Assembly: GCF_036226665.1 (NCBI RefSeq)
Contig: NZ_CP109007.1
Span: forward strand, 5,310,501-5,374,500
Length of the DNA: 64,000 nucleotides
From: Streptomyces sp. NBC_00691
Lineage (GTDB): Bacteria > Actinomycetota > Actinomycetes > Streptomycetales > Streptomycetaceae
Direction of reading: 5' to 3'
Made by a program: the position numbers and the translations under genes. How positions within the stretch are numbered: the stretch's first letter is position 1; every line of letters starts with the position of its first letter. Positions 24,696-32,747 of the stretch are shown piece after piece. Under the pieces are notes generated by a model, which did no database searches, was not told the DNA's origin, and saw nothing but the letters and a program-made list of their open reading frames with translations.

Positions 24696-25951
24696 GGCCC
24701 GGCGCCGTCACCGTCGGCACCGTCCACGGGGCCGCGCTCCTGCTGAGCCTCACCGGATTCGCCTCCACCCTCTGGTACGGAGTCGACGAACCCGGCAACG
24801 CCCTCGCCTTCGGCACCCTCGTCGTCCTCGGCGAGCTGGCCCGCTGGGGCGCCGCCCCCGAGGAACGGGAGCCCGCGCCGCTCGCCGCCGCAGGGGCCCT
24901 CGCCTACGCCCTGCTCGGGGCGAGCGCCGGCACCGCCACCACCCACGGCGTCCTCCAGACCGTCGCCGTCGTCGTCGCCGCCGGCCTCGCCGGGATCGTC
25001 CCCCACATCGCCCGGGGCCGGGGGCCCGGCCTCGACCACCTCGCCCGCCGCGTCCTCACCGTCGGCTTCGCCGCCCTCTGCTTCCAGCCCCTCTACAACT
25101 CAGGGGCCGTCGTCGAGCACCTCGGCCAGGGCCCGGCGTACGCCCTCTTCCTCGTCCTGCTGCTCGTCCTGACCGCCCTGTGCGACGCCGTCCTCGCCGC
25201 CCTCCTGCTCCGCGCCCGCACGGCATTCCCGTACGGCCCCCTCCTCCGCGACGAACTCCGCGCCCTCCTCGGCATCGGCTCCGCCGTCGGCGCCACCGGC
25301 ATCGTCATGGCGCTCGGCGTGGCCGCCGCCGGGCTCTGGGCGCTGCCCGTGCTCGCCGTGCCGCTGCTGCTCACCCAGGTCTCCTTCCGCCGGTACTCCG
25401 CCGTGCGCACGGTCAACCGGCAGACCATCGCCTCCCTCGCCCGGGCCACCGAGATCGCCGGCTGCACCCCGCCCGGGCACGCCCGCCGGGTCGCCGCCCT
25501 CAGCGCCGCCGTCGGACGGGAGCTCGGCCTCTCCGGGGCCGAACTGGCCGTCCTGGAGCACGCGGCGCTCATGCACGACATCGGCCAGCTCTCCCTCGTC
25601 GACCCCGTCGCCGGCGGTGCCACCGCGCTGCTGCCCGCCGAGGAGCAGCGCCGGATCGCCCTCCTCGGCGGCGAGGTCGTCCGCAGGACCGGCGTCCCCG
25701 AGGCCGTCGCCGTCGTCGTGGAACGCCAGGCCGACCCGTACCGCGAGCAGCCGCTGCCCGCCCGGATCGTCCGGACCGTGAACGCCTACGACGACCTCGC
25801 GGGCGGCGAGGGCGCGGGCGCGGCCCTCGACGCCCTGGAGCGGCTCAGGCTCGGCACCGCCCGCGATCATCACCCGGATGTCGTCGAATGCCTGGCCAGG
25901 GTCCTGGCACGGGGCGGAGCGGCTGGGGTGACCTCCGTCGCGGCTGGGTAA
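24692..25951 (+). CDS. Membrane HD domain protein, degenerate HD-GYP
   Basis: A 419-residue paralogue-like partner of the preceding protein. Residues 1-225 contain about seven hydrophobic helices. A C-terminal HD domain follows: RATEIAGCTPPGHARRV, then EHAALMHDIGQLSLVDP with an intact HD pair. The second half lacks the HHExxDGxGYP loop; the equivalent region reads VVERQADPYREQPLPAR. The metal site is therefore probably incomplete, suggesting a regulatory rather than catalytic partner. It overlaps the upstream gene by ATGA. Confidence 0.82.
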   Translation: MRPGAVTVGTVHGAALLLSLTGFASTLWYGVDEPGNALAFGTLVVLGELARWGAAPEEREPAPLAAAGALAYALLGASAGTATTHGVLQTVAVVVAAGLAGIVPHIARGRGPGLDHLARRVLTVGFAALCFQPLYNSGAVVEHLGQGPAYALFLVLLLVLTALCDAVLAALLLRARTAFPYGPLLRDELRALLGIGSAVGATGIVMALGVAAAGLWALPVLAVPLLLTQVSFRRYSAVRTVNRQTIASLARATEIAGCTPPGHARRVAALSAAVGRELGLSGAELAVLEHAALMHDIGQLSLVDPVAGGATALLPAEEQRRIALLGGEVVRRTGVPEAVAVVVERQADPYREQPLPARIVRTVNAYDDLAGGEGAGAALDALERLRLGTARDHHPDVVECLARVLARGGAAGVTSVAAG

Positions 25952-26030
25952 CCCATGGGTAATGAGCGCGCGTCCGACCGGGCATGGTTGGATGCGAACA
26001 AGAGGGTGAAGCGACCGGCAGGCGGGAATC

Positions 26031-27011
26031 GTGAAGATCTTCGGGAAGGTACGGCATCGGCCCTCCGCCTCATGGCGGCAGGCCACCGACCGCGCGTTCA
26101 CGCTGATCGGCGACGGCCGGTACGAGGACGCGGGCGCGCTCCTGACGCGCGCGGCGGATCTTGAGCCCTGGCTCTCGGAGTCCTGGTTCAACCTGGCGCT
26201 GCTGCACAAGTTCCGGCACGACTGGGAGCAGGCGCGCGCCGCCGGGCTCCGCGCCGTCGCGCTGCTCGACAAGGAGAGCGGCGCCCCCGACTGGTGGAAC
26301 GTCGGCATCGCCGCGACCGCGCTCCAGGACTGGCCCCTGGCCCGCCGCGCCTGGCAGGCCTACGGACTCAAGGTCCCCGGCGCCGCCGCGGGCACCGGTG
26401 AGCCCGCCGGCATGGAGCTGGGCAGCGCCGCCGTCCGGCTGTCGCCCGAGGGCGAGGCCGAGGTCGTGTGGGGCCGCCGGCTCGACCCGGCCCGGATCGA
26501 GGTCCTCTCCATCCCGCTGCCGTCCTCCGGGCGCCGCTGGGGCGAGGTCGTCCTCCACGACGGCGTACCGAACGGCGAGCGCACCACCACCGCCGGACCC
26601 TCCTACCCGGTCTTCGACGAGATCGAGCTGTGGGCCCCCTCACCCGTCCCCACCTGGGTGGTGCTTCTGGAGGCGGCGACCGAGGCCGACCGGGACGCCC
26701 TGGAGCAGCTGGCCGCGGAGGCGGGATTCGCCGCCGAGGACTGGTCGTCCTCCGTGCGGCTGCTCTGCCGTGCCTGCTCCGAGTCGACCATGCCGAGCGC
26801 CGAGGGCGAGGGCGAGCACTCCGACCCCCACGACCACAGCGAGCCGGGGCACCCCGGCCCGCTCGGGCACCGTTCGCCGGGCGAGCTGTGGGTCCCGGAG
26901 CGGGAGTGCGGCATCGCGGCCCCGGCGGGGCTGGTGCGCGGGCTCCTCGACGGCTGGGTGGCGGACAGCCCCGACAGCCGTGAGTGGCGCGATCTCGAAG
27001 AGGTCTGCTGA
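26031..27011 (+). CDS. Tetratricopeptide repeat protein
   Basis: A 326-residue cytoplasmic protein from GTG 26031. Residues 15-115 contain two or three TPR units (RAFTLIGDGRYEDAGALLTR; SWFNLALLHKFRHDWEQAR). The rest is a conserved actinobacterial domain of unknown function with PARIEVLSIPLPSSGRRWGE and FDEIELWAPSPVPTW. A His/Asp-rich insert lies near residue 265. It sits before def but has its own gap of 81 bp. Confidence 0.78.
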   Translation: MKIFGKVRHRPSASWRQATDRAFTLIGDGRYEDAGALLTRAADLEPWLSESWFNLALLHKFRHDWEQARAAGLRAVALLDKESGAPDWWNVGIAATALQDWPLARRAWQAYGLKVPGAAAGTGEPAGMELGSAAVRLSPEGEAEVVWGRRLDPARIEVLSIPLPSSGRRWGEVVLHDGVPNGERTTTAGPSYPVFDEIELWAPSPVPTWVVLLEAATEADRDALEQLAAEAGFAAEDWSSSVRLLCRACSESTMPSAEGEGEHSDPHDHSEPGHPGPLGHRSPGELWVPERECGIAAPAGLVRGLLDGWVADSPDSREWRDLEEVC

Positions 27012-27092
27012 GCCGGGGGCGACTCCGGGATCCGGCCGGGCCCGTAGGCTGTCTCTCGACGGAATCGGGTTTTCAGGAAGGCGCGGCCGGAC

Positions 27093-27725
27093 ATGGCGCA
27101 GCAGGAGACGGACGAGCAGACGATCAACGACGGGTTCGTCGTGGACACGGAGGACTGCGAGGCGCGCGAGCTCGCCCACCGTGAGCGCGGCACGGCCCGC
27201 CCGATCACCGTGGTCGGCAACCCGGTGCTCCACAAGGAGTGCAAGGACGTCACCGAGTTCGACGACTCGCTCGCGGCGCTCATCGACGACATGTTCGCCA
27301 GCCAGAAGGCCGCCGAGGGTGTGGGCCTCGCCGCGAACCAGATCGGTGTGGACCTCAAGGTCTTCGTCTACGACTGCCCCGACGACGAGGGCGCCCGGCA
27401 CACCGGTGTCGTGATCAACCCGGTCCTCCAGGAGCTCCCGGCCGAGCTGCGTGTCCTCGACGAGTCCAACGAGGGCTGCCTCTCCGTGCCGACCGCCTAC
27501 GCCGAGCTGGCCCGCCCCGACTACGCGGAGGTCCACGGCCAGGACGCCCAGGGCAACCCGATCAAGGTGCGCGGCACCGGCTACTTCGCCCGCTGCCTCC
27601 AGCACGAGACGGACCACCTGTACGGCTACCTGTACATCGACCGCCTCTCCAAGCGGGACCGCAAGGATGCCCTCCGCCAGATGGAGGAGGGCACCCCGCG
27701 CTACGAGACGGTGCCCAACGCCTGA
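27093..27725 (+). CDS. def: Peptide deformylase
   Basis: A 210-residue peptide deformylase that removes the N-formyl group from nascent proteins. All three motifs are present: GVGLAANQIG (near residue 77), EGCLSVP with the metal-ligand Cys (near 128) and QHETDHLYGYL with the two His ligands and catalytic Glu (near 170). An N-terminal extension of about 35 residues relative to E. coli Def is common in Streptomyces. Start ATG 27093 follows AGGAAGG. A strong hairpin separates it from nrdB. Confidence 0.95.
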   Translation: MAQQETDEQTINDGFVVDTEDCEARELAHRERGTARPITVVGNPVLHKECKDVTEFDDSLAALIDDMFASQKAAEGVGLAANQIGVDLKVFVYDCPDDEGARHTGVVINPVLQELPAELRVLDESNEGCLSVPTAYAELARPDYAEVHGQDAQGNPIKVRGTGYFARCLQHETDHLYGYLYIDRLSKRDRKDALRQMEEGTPRYETVPNA

Positions 27726-27737
27726 TCGCCGGTACGC

Positions 27738-27785
27738 GTACGAGAGGGGCCCCGCACTCGACCGAGTGCGGGGCCCCTCTCGTAC
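27738..27785. terminator. Bidirectional hairpin terminator
   Basis: A 23-bp perfect inverted repeat (27738-27760 with 27763-27785) lies between the convergent def and nrdB genes. Confidence 0.85.
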
Positions 27786-27794
27786 GGCGGAGTC

Positions 27795-28811
27795 CTAGAA
27801 GTCCTCGTCCAGGTCCACCGAGCCCTCGACCGCCACCTGGTAGGCGGACGGGCGGCGCTCGAAGAAGTTGGTGAGTTCCTGGACGCCCTGGAGCTCCATG
27901 AAGGAGAAGGGGTTCTCGGAGCCGTACACCGGGGCGAAGCCGAGGCGCTGGAGCCGCTGGTCGGCGACGCACTGGAGGTACTCGCGCATTGACTCGGTGT
28001 TCATGCCCGGCAGGCCGTCGCCGCACAGGTCGCGGCCGAACTGCAGCTCCGCCTCGACGGCCTCCCTGAGCATGTCGGTGACCTGCTGCTGGAGCGCGTC
28101 GTCGAAGAGCTCCGGCTCCTCCTTGCGGACGGTGTCCACGACCTCGAAGGCGAAGTTCATGTGCATCGTCTCGTCGCGGAAGACCCAGTTGGTGCCGGTC
28201 GCGAGGCCGTGCAGCAGGCCGCGGGACCGGAACCAGTACACGTACGCGAAGGCGCCGTAGAAGAACAGGCCCTCGATGCACGCGGCGAAGCAGATCAGGT
28301 TCAGCAGGAAGCGGCGGCGGTCGGCGGCCGTCTCCAGGCGGTCGATCTTCTCGACCGAGTCCATCCACTTGAAGCAGAACTGCGCCTTCTCGCGGATGGA
28401 GGGGATCTCCTCGACCGCGTCGAACGCGGCGGAGCGGTCGTCCGGGTCGGGCAGGTAGGTGTCGAGCAGCGTCAGATAGAACTGGACGTGCACGGCCTCC
28501 TCGAAGAGCTGGCGCGACAGGTACAGGCGCGCCTCCGGGGAGTTGATGTGCTTGTAGAGGGTCAGGACCAGGTTGTTCGAGACGATCGAGTCGCCCGTCG
28601 CGAAGAACGCGACCAGACGGCCGATCATGTGCTGCTCGGCGGGGGTCAGCTTGGCGAGGTCGGCGACGTCCGAGTGGAGGTCGACCTCCTCCACGGTCCA
28701 GGTGTTCTTGATCGCGTCCCGGTAGCGCTCGTAGAAGTCCGGGTAGCGCATCGGACGGAGGGTCAGCTCGAAGCCCGGGTCGAGGAGGTTCTTCTTCTCG
28801 TTGGTGCTCAT
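27795..28811 (-). CDS. nrdB: Ribonucleotide reductase class I beta subunit
   Basis: A 338-residue class I radical-generating subunit. Diiron ligands can be placed in FFATGD, LFEEAVHVQFY (Glu, His and the radical-type Tyr), ACIEGLFFYG and RDETMHMNFAFE. It pairs with NrdA to reduce ribonucleotides to deoxyribonucleotides. ATG 28811 shares bases with the nrdA TAA stop (TAATG), giving coupled translation. No AraC-like nrdS gene follows; instead a terminator and convergent def do. Confidence 0.94.
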   Translation of the reverse strand: MSTNEKKNLLDPGFELTLRPMRYPDFYERYRDAIKNTWTVEEVDLHSDVADLAKLTPAEQHMIGRLVAFFATGDSIVSNNLVLTLYKHINSPEARLYLSRQLFEEAVHVQFYLTLLDTYLPDPDDRSAAFDAVEEIPSIREKAQFCFKWMDSVEKIDRLETAADRRRFLLNLICFAACIEGLFFYGAFAYVYWFRSRGLLHGLATGTNWVFRDETMHMNFAFEVVDTVRKEEPELFDDALQQQVTDMLREAVEAELQFGRDLCGDGLPGMNTESMREYLQCVADQRLQRLGFAPVYGSENPFSFMELQGVQELTNFFERRPSAYQVAVEGSVDLDEDF

Positions 28812-31195
28812 TACTGGCAGGCCTCGCAGGACTCGGGGTTTTCCAGGGAGCAGGCGAGGGCGTCCGCGTCGGGGGTCGCCTGCTGGACGGGGATGGTGGC
28901 GGCGGTGGGCGCCGCGGCCTGGGCGGCGCGGGCGATCCGGGTCGCCGGACGGGAGCGCAGGTAGTACGTCGTCTTGAGGCCCTGCTTCCAGGCGTACGCG
29001 TACATCGACGACAGCTTGCCGATCGTCGGCGTCTCCAGGAACAGGTTCAGCGACTGCGACTGGTCCAGGAACGGGGTCCGGGCGGCGGCCATGTCGATCA
29101 GACCGCGCTGCGGGATCTCCCACGCCGTGCGGTACAGCTCGCGCACCTCGGCCGGGACCCAGGTGAAGCCGGCCACCGAGCCGTTGGACTCGCGCAGCGC
29201 CTCACGGGTCTGCGCGTCCCACACGCCGAGCTTCTTCAACTCGTCGACCAGGTACGAGTTGACCTGGAGGAACTCGCCGGAGAGCGTCTCGCGCTTGAAG
29301 AGGTTGGAGACCTGCGGCTCGATGCACTCGTAGACGCCCGCGATCGAGGCGATGGTCGCCGTCGGCGCGATGGCGAGGAGGAGGCTGTTGCGCATGCCGA
29401 CGGCGGCGATCCGCTCGCGCAGCGCGGCCCAGCGCTCCGGCCAGTTGAGCTCCACGGTGGCGCTGTAGTGGTCCGGGTGCAGGACACCACGGGCCGTGCG
29501 GGTCTGCTCCCAGGCGGGGACCGGACCGTTGCGCTCGGCGAGGTCGGCGGAGGCCTCGTACGCGGCCAGCATGATCCGCTCGGAGATCCTCGTCGACAGC
29601 GCGCGCGCCTCGGCGGAGTCGAACGGCAGCTTCAGCTGGAAGAAGACGTCCTGGAGGCCCATCGCGCCCAGGCCGACCGGCCGCCAGCGGGCGTTGGAAC
29701 GCCCGGCCTGCTCGGTCGGGTAGAAGTTGATGTCGACGACCCGGTCGAGGAAGGTGACGGCCGTGCGGACGGTCGAGTCCAGCCGCTCCCAGTCGATGTC
29801 GTCACCGACGACGAACGAACCCAGGTTGACCGAGCCGAGGTTGCAGACGGCCGTCTCGCCGTCGTTCGTGACCTCGATGATCTCGGTGCACAGGTTCGAG
29901 GAGTGGACGACCGTGCCGGGCTCGGCGGTCTGGTTGGCCGTCCGGTTCGAGGCGTCCTTGAAGGTCATCCAGCCGTTGCCGGTCTGGGCCAGGGTCCGCA
30001 TCATCCGGCCGTACAGGTCGCGGGCCGGCATCGTCTTGCGGGCCAGGCCCGCGGCCTCGGCCTTGTGGTAGGCGGCGTCGAACTCCTCGCCGTACAGGTC
30101 GACCAGCTCGGGCACGTCCGCCGGGGAGAACAGCGACCAGTCGGCGTCGGCGTTGACGCGGCGCATGAACTCGTCCGGGATCCAGTGCGCCAGGTTCAGG
30201 TTGTGCGTACGGCGCTGGTCCTCGCCCGTGTTGTCGCGGAGCTCCAGGAACTCCTCGATGTCCGCGTGCCAGGTCTCCAGGTAGACGGCGGCGGCGCCCT
30301 TGCGGCGGCCGCCCTGGTTGACGGCGGCGACGGAGGCGTCGAGGGTCTTGAGGAACGGCACGATGCCGTTGGAGTGCCCGTTGGTGCCGCGGATCAGCGA
30401 ACCGCGGGCGCGGATGCGGGAGTAGGAGAGGCCGATGCCGCCCGCGTGCTTCGAGAGGCGCGCCACCTGGTGGTAGCGGTCGTAGATGGAGTCCAGCTCG
30501 TCCTGCGGGGAGTCCAGGAGGTAGCAGGAGGACATCTGCGGGTGGCGGGTGCCGGAGTTGAAGAGCGTGGGGGAGGACGGCAGGTAGTCGAGCCGGCTCA
30601 TCAGGCGGTAGAGGGCGGTGACTTCGTCGAGCGCGCGGACGCTGTCGTCCTCGGCGAGGCCGCAGGCCACGCGGAGCATGAAGTGCTGCGGGGTCTCGAT
30701 CACCTTGCGGGTGATCGGGTGGCGCAGCAGGTAGCGCGAGTAGAGGGTGCGCAGGCCGAAGTAGCCGAAGCGGTCGTCGGCGGCCGCGTCGATCGTCGCG
30801 TCGAGCCGCTCGGCGTGCAGCGCCACGAACGCGGCGGTGCGGTCGGCGATCAGACCCTCGCGGTGACCGACGGCGACGGAGGCCGAGAAGCGGTACGAGC
30901 CCTGGCTCGCGGCCTCGTCGGCGATGGTGATCGTCAGGAGCCGGGCGGCGAGCCGGGAGTACGCCGGGTCCTCGGCGATCAGACCGGCGGCCGCCTCCGT
31001 GGCCAGCTCGCGCAGTTCCGCCTCGTCCGCCACGGCGCTGCGGCCGCGGAGCGCGGCGGCGGCCACCTTGCCGGGGTCGGTGTCGGCGAGATCGGCGGTG
31101 AGGTCGGTCAGGGTCCGCAGCAGCACGGTCCCGGGGCCGTCGCTCTCGACCGCGGAAGCCTCGGCGGAAGCCGGATCGGCGGGCGCGATGGTCAC
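28811..31195 (-). CDS. nrdA: Ribonucleotide reductase class I alpha subunit
   Basis: A 794-residue catalytic subunit. GTG 31195 is chosen for the GAGGGAGAG site upstream. A degenerate ATP-cone-like region occupies residues 25-120. Catalytic cysteines are visible: MSSCYLLDS (near 225), NLCTEI (the thiyl Cys, near 455) and CNLGSVNL; the C-terminal redox pair is ESCEACQ. It works with NrdB. The 5' leader holds a cobalamin riboswitch, so B12 should repress this B12-independent enzyme in favour of the class II reductase, as reported for nrdABS in S. coelicolor. Confidence 0.95.
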   Translation of the reverse strand: MTIAPADPASAEASAVESDGPGTVLLRTLTDLTADLADTDPGKVAAAALRGRSAVADEAELRELATEAAAGLIAEDPAYSRLAARLLTITIADEAASQGSYRFSASVAVGHREGLIADRTAAFVALHAERLDATIDAAADDRFGYFGLRTLYSRYLLRHPITRKVIETPQHFMLRVACGLAEDDSVRALDEVTALYRLMSRLDYLPSSPTLFNSGTRHPQMSSCYLLDSPQDELDSIYDRYHQVARLSKHAGGIGLSYSRIRARGSLIRGTNGHSNGIVPFLKTLDASVAAVNQGGRRKGAAAVYLETWHADIEEFLELRDNTGEDQRRTHNLNLAHWIPDEFMRRVNADADWSLFSPADVPELVDLYGEEFDAAYHKAEAAGLARKTMPARDLYGRMMRTLAQTGNGWMTFKDASNRTANQTAEPGTVVHSSNLCTEIIEVTNDGETAVCNLGSVNLGSFVVGDDIDWERLDSTVRTAVTFLDRVVDINFYPTEQAGRSNARWRPVGLGAMGLQDVFFQLKLPFDSAEARALSTRISERIMLAAYEASADLAERNGPVPAWEQTRTARGVLHPDHYSATVELNWPERWAALRERIAAVGMRNSLLLAIAPTATIASIAGVYECIEPQVSNLFKRETLSGEFLQVNSYLVDELKKLGVWDAQTREALRESNGSVAGFTWVPAEVRELYRTAWEIPQRGLIDMAAARTPFLDQSQSLNLFLETPTIGKLSSMYAYAWKQGLKTTYYLRSRPATRIARAAQAAAPTAATIPVQQATPDADALACSLENPESCEACQ

Positions 31196-31338
31196 GTGGG
31201 GGCTCTCCCTCGCTCGGCTCGGGGCCGCGGCGGGGGAAGGCGGGCATGCGGGCATCCGTAACGCCGGACGCGACGCTTCCACCGGCCCACTCCGCGAGGC
31301 CCGGACGTCGTTGGCACCCGGAACGGACGGACCGGATG

Positions 31339-31449
31339 CGCTGTCGGCAGGTCCTCGGACTCACCTCGCCCGAATATGTCGTATCCGTACGAAGCACACC
31401 GTTGCGGGACAGTTCCGGATTCGCGCCGGATTCCCCTGCGTCGACAGCG
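31339..31449 (-). promoter_or_regulatory. Cobalamin (B12) riboswitch of nrdAB
   Basis: On the minus strand the conserved core is present: GGGGAATCCGG, then AATCCGGAACTGTCCCGCAA, and the B12 box GAGTCCGAGGACCTGCC. A closing P1 helix is formed by CGCTGTCG (31449-31442) and CGACAGCG (31346-31339). At about 111 nt it is a compact aptamer. The nrdA start lies 144 bases downstream, leaving room for an expression platform. Confidence 0.92.
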
Positions 31450-31460
31450 AGCATGAGCAT

Positions 31461-31498
31461 ACATGTGGGGGGCGCCGCTTGCGGCACCCCCCACATGT
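31461..31498 (-). terminator. Hairpin between the GNAT gene and the nrdAB leader
   Basis: ACATGTGGGGGG pairs with CCCCCCACATGT; an inner GCCGC/GCGGC extension has one mismatch. It probably terminates the upstream GNAT gene, but it ends only 12 bp before the riboswitch and must overlap the nrdAB promoter region. Confidence 0.65.
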
Positions 31499-31514
31499 TG
31501 TGTCGCCCCCCGGC

Positions 31515-32015
31515 TCAGAACTCCAAGGAGTAGGTACGCAGGCGGTGATCGGGGATCGGCTCCCAGTCCCGGTCCGGGGTGCGGACGAAGCCCAGACGGT
31601 CGTAGATCCGGTGTGCGGAGACCATCGTGGCGTCCGTGGACAGCACGATGCGGCGGCACTCCGGGAGGGCCCTCGCCCGCTCGATGCAGGCCCGTACGAG
31701 GGCCTCTCCGACGCCTCGCCCACGGGCCTCCCGGGAGACCACGAGCATCCGGAACTCGGCCTCGCCCTCGACCGCGATGTCCGCCCACGGGGTCGAGCCG
31801 GTGGCGAAGGTCACCCCGCCGAGCAGCCGCCCGTCGGCGTCCTCGGCGACGAGCACCTCGCTCTCGCGCGCCCGCCGGGCCGTGTCCCGGAGCACGTGCA
31901 GATACGCGTCCTCCGCCCCGTGCGCGAGCAGTCCGTCGTCCAGATAGGTCCCCGCGGTGAGTTCACCGAGCGCTTCGTACTCCTCGGGCCGTACCGCCCT
32001 GATCGTGAAGTCCAT
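31515..32015 (-). CDS. GNAT family N-acetyltransferase
   Basis: A 166-residue single-domain GNAT enzyme using acetyl-CoA. The acetyl-CoA pyrophosphate loop is REARGRGVGEALVRACIERA (near residues 95-114), preceded by the beta-4 strand EFRMLVVS and followed by HRIYDRLGFVR (motif B, near 140). Start ATG 32015. The acceptor substrate cannot be inferred. Confidence 0.88.
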   Translation of the reverse strand: MDFTIRAVRPEEYEALGELTAGTYLDDGLLAHGAEDAYLHVLRDTARRARESEVLVAEDADGRLLGGVTFATGSTPWADIAVEGEAEFRMLVVSREARGRGVGEALVRACIERARALPECRRIVLSTDATMVSAHRIYDRLGFVRTPDRDWEPIPDHRLRTYSLEF

Positions 32016-32058
32016 GAGGGCAGTGTGCCTCCGGCGGCCCGGCGGGCCCCAGGGGGTC

Positions 32059-32664
32059 TCAGCCACCGGCCCCCACCGAGTTGTCGGGGGCGCCGTCGCC
32101 CACCGGCGGCAGATCGCCCCGCTCGACGGGGCCCCCGCCACCGGTCCGCTCCGGCAGGACGGCGTCGAGTTCGGCGGCGCCGGCGCGGTGGGTGCGCTCG
32201 GCGGCCCCCCGGAGCGCCTTCCGGTCCACCGTGAGCGGGGCGGCGACCTCGACGCGCAGCCCGTTCTCGGCGCGTACGTAGGCGTGCTGCCCGGCGGACC
32301 GCAGGTACCAGCGGTCGCCGTCCCGGACGCAGCCGTCCGGCCCGGCGGTGTTCGCCGCGGCGCACTCCTTCTCGGAGAAGGGCCGGCGCTCGGCGGAGAC
32401 GGTCAGCCGGACGCCGTCCCGCCGCAGGTAACCGACCTGGAAGCCGTCGTCGCCGATGACCCCCGACGCCATGCGGGAGGCCTCGAAGCCCTCGGCCTCG
32501 GTGACGTACACATGGTCCTTGTCGGTCTGCGCCCAGCGGGCGCGGGCGTCCAGCTCGGCCGGATCGGGCGTCGGACGCCCGCCCGCCGTCTCGGTGCCGC
32601 AGCCGGTGACGGCGAGGGCGACGGGGAGCAGGGCGAGCAGGGCGAGGCGTGGTCCGGTGCGCAT
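32059..32664 (-). CDS. Secreted lipoprotein of unknown function
   Basis: A 201-residue putative lipoprotein. The signal peptide runs MRTGPRLALLALLPVALAVTGC with a lipobox LAVTGC, lipidated Cys near residue 22. ATG 32664 gives a nine-base gap from GAGG; an ATG three codons earlier would touch it. The mature part has a Cys pair (KECAAANTAGPDGC) likely forming a disulfide and a Gly/Pro-rich C-terminus. No domain recognised. Confidence 0.75.
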   Translation of the reverse strand: MRTGPRLALLALLPVALAVTGCGTETAGGRPTPDPAELDARARWAQTDKDHVYVTEAEGFEASRMASGVIGDDGFQVGYLRRDGVRLTVSAERRPFSEKECAAANTAGPDGCVRDGDRWYLRSAGQHAYVRAENGLRVEVAAPLTVDRKALRGAAERTHRAGAAELDAVLPERTGGGGPVERGDLPPVGDGAPDNSVGAGG

Positions 32665-32689
32665 GTACCGCATCCTCGCCCGGGAAAGG

Positions 32690-32730
32690 CGAAGACCGCC
32701 ATGCCTCCGGGGGAGGCAGGGCGGCCTTCG
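32690..32730. terminator. Hairpin terminator
   Basis: CGAAG-CCGCC-TGCCTCC pairs with GGAGGCA-GGCGG-CTTCG with small bulges, between the mctP stop and the lipoprotein gene. Confidence 0.6.
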
Positions 32731-32747
32731 TCAGGTCCGGCGGTCGA

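Noticed and set aside
27062..27092. SigR promoter before def (GGAAT)
   Set aside because: A GGAAT is present but no GTT follows at 18 bp spacing.
29468..31261. Plus-strand open frame of 597 codons over nrdA
   Set aside because: It is antisense to a fully conserved nrdA and the nrdA leader.
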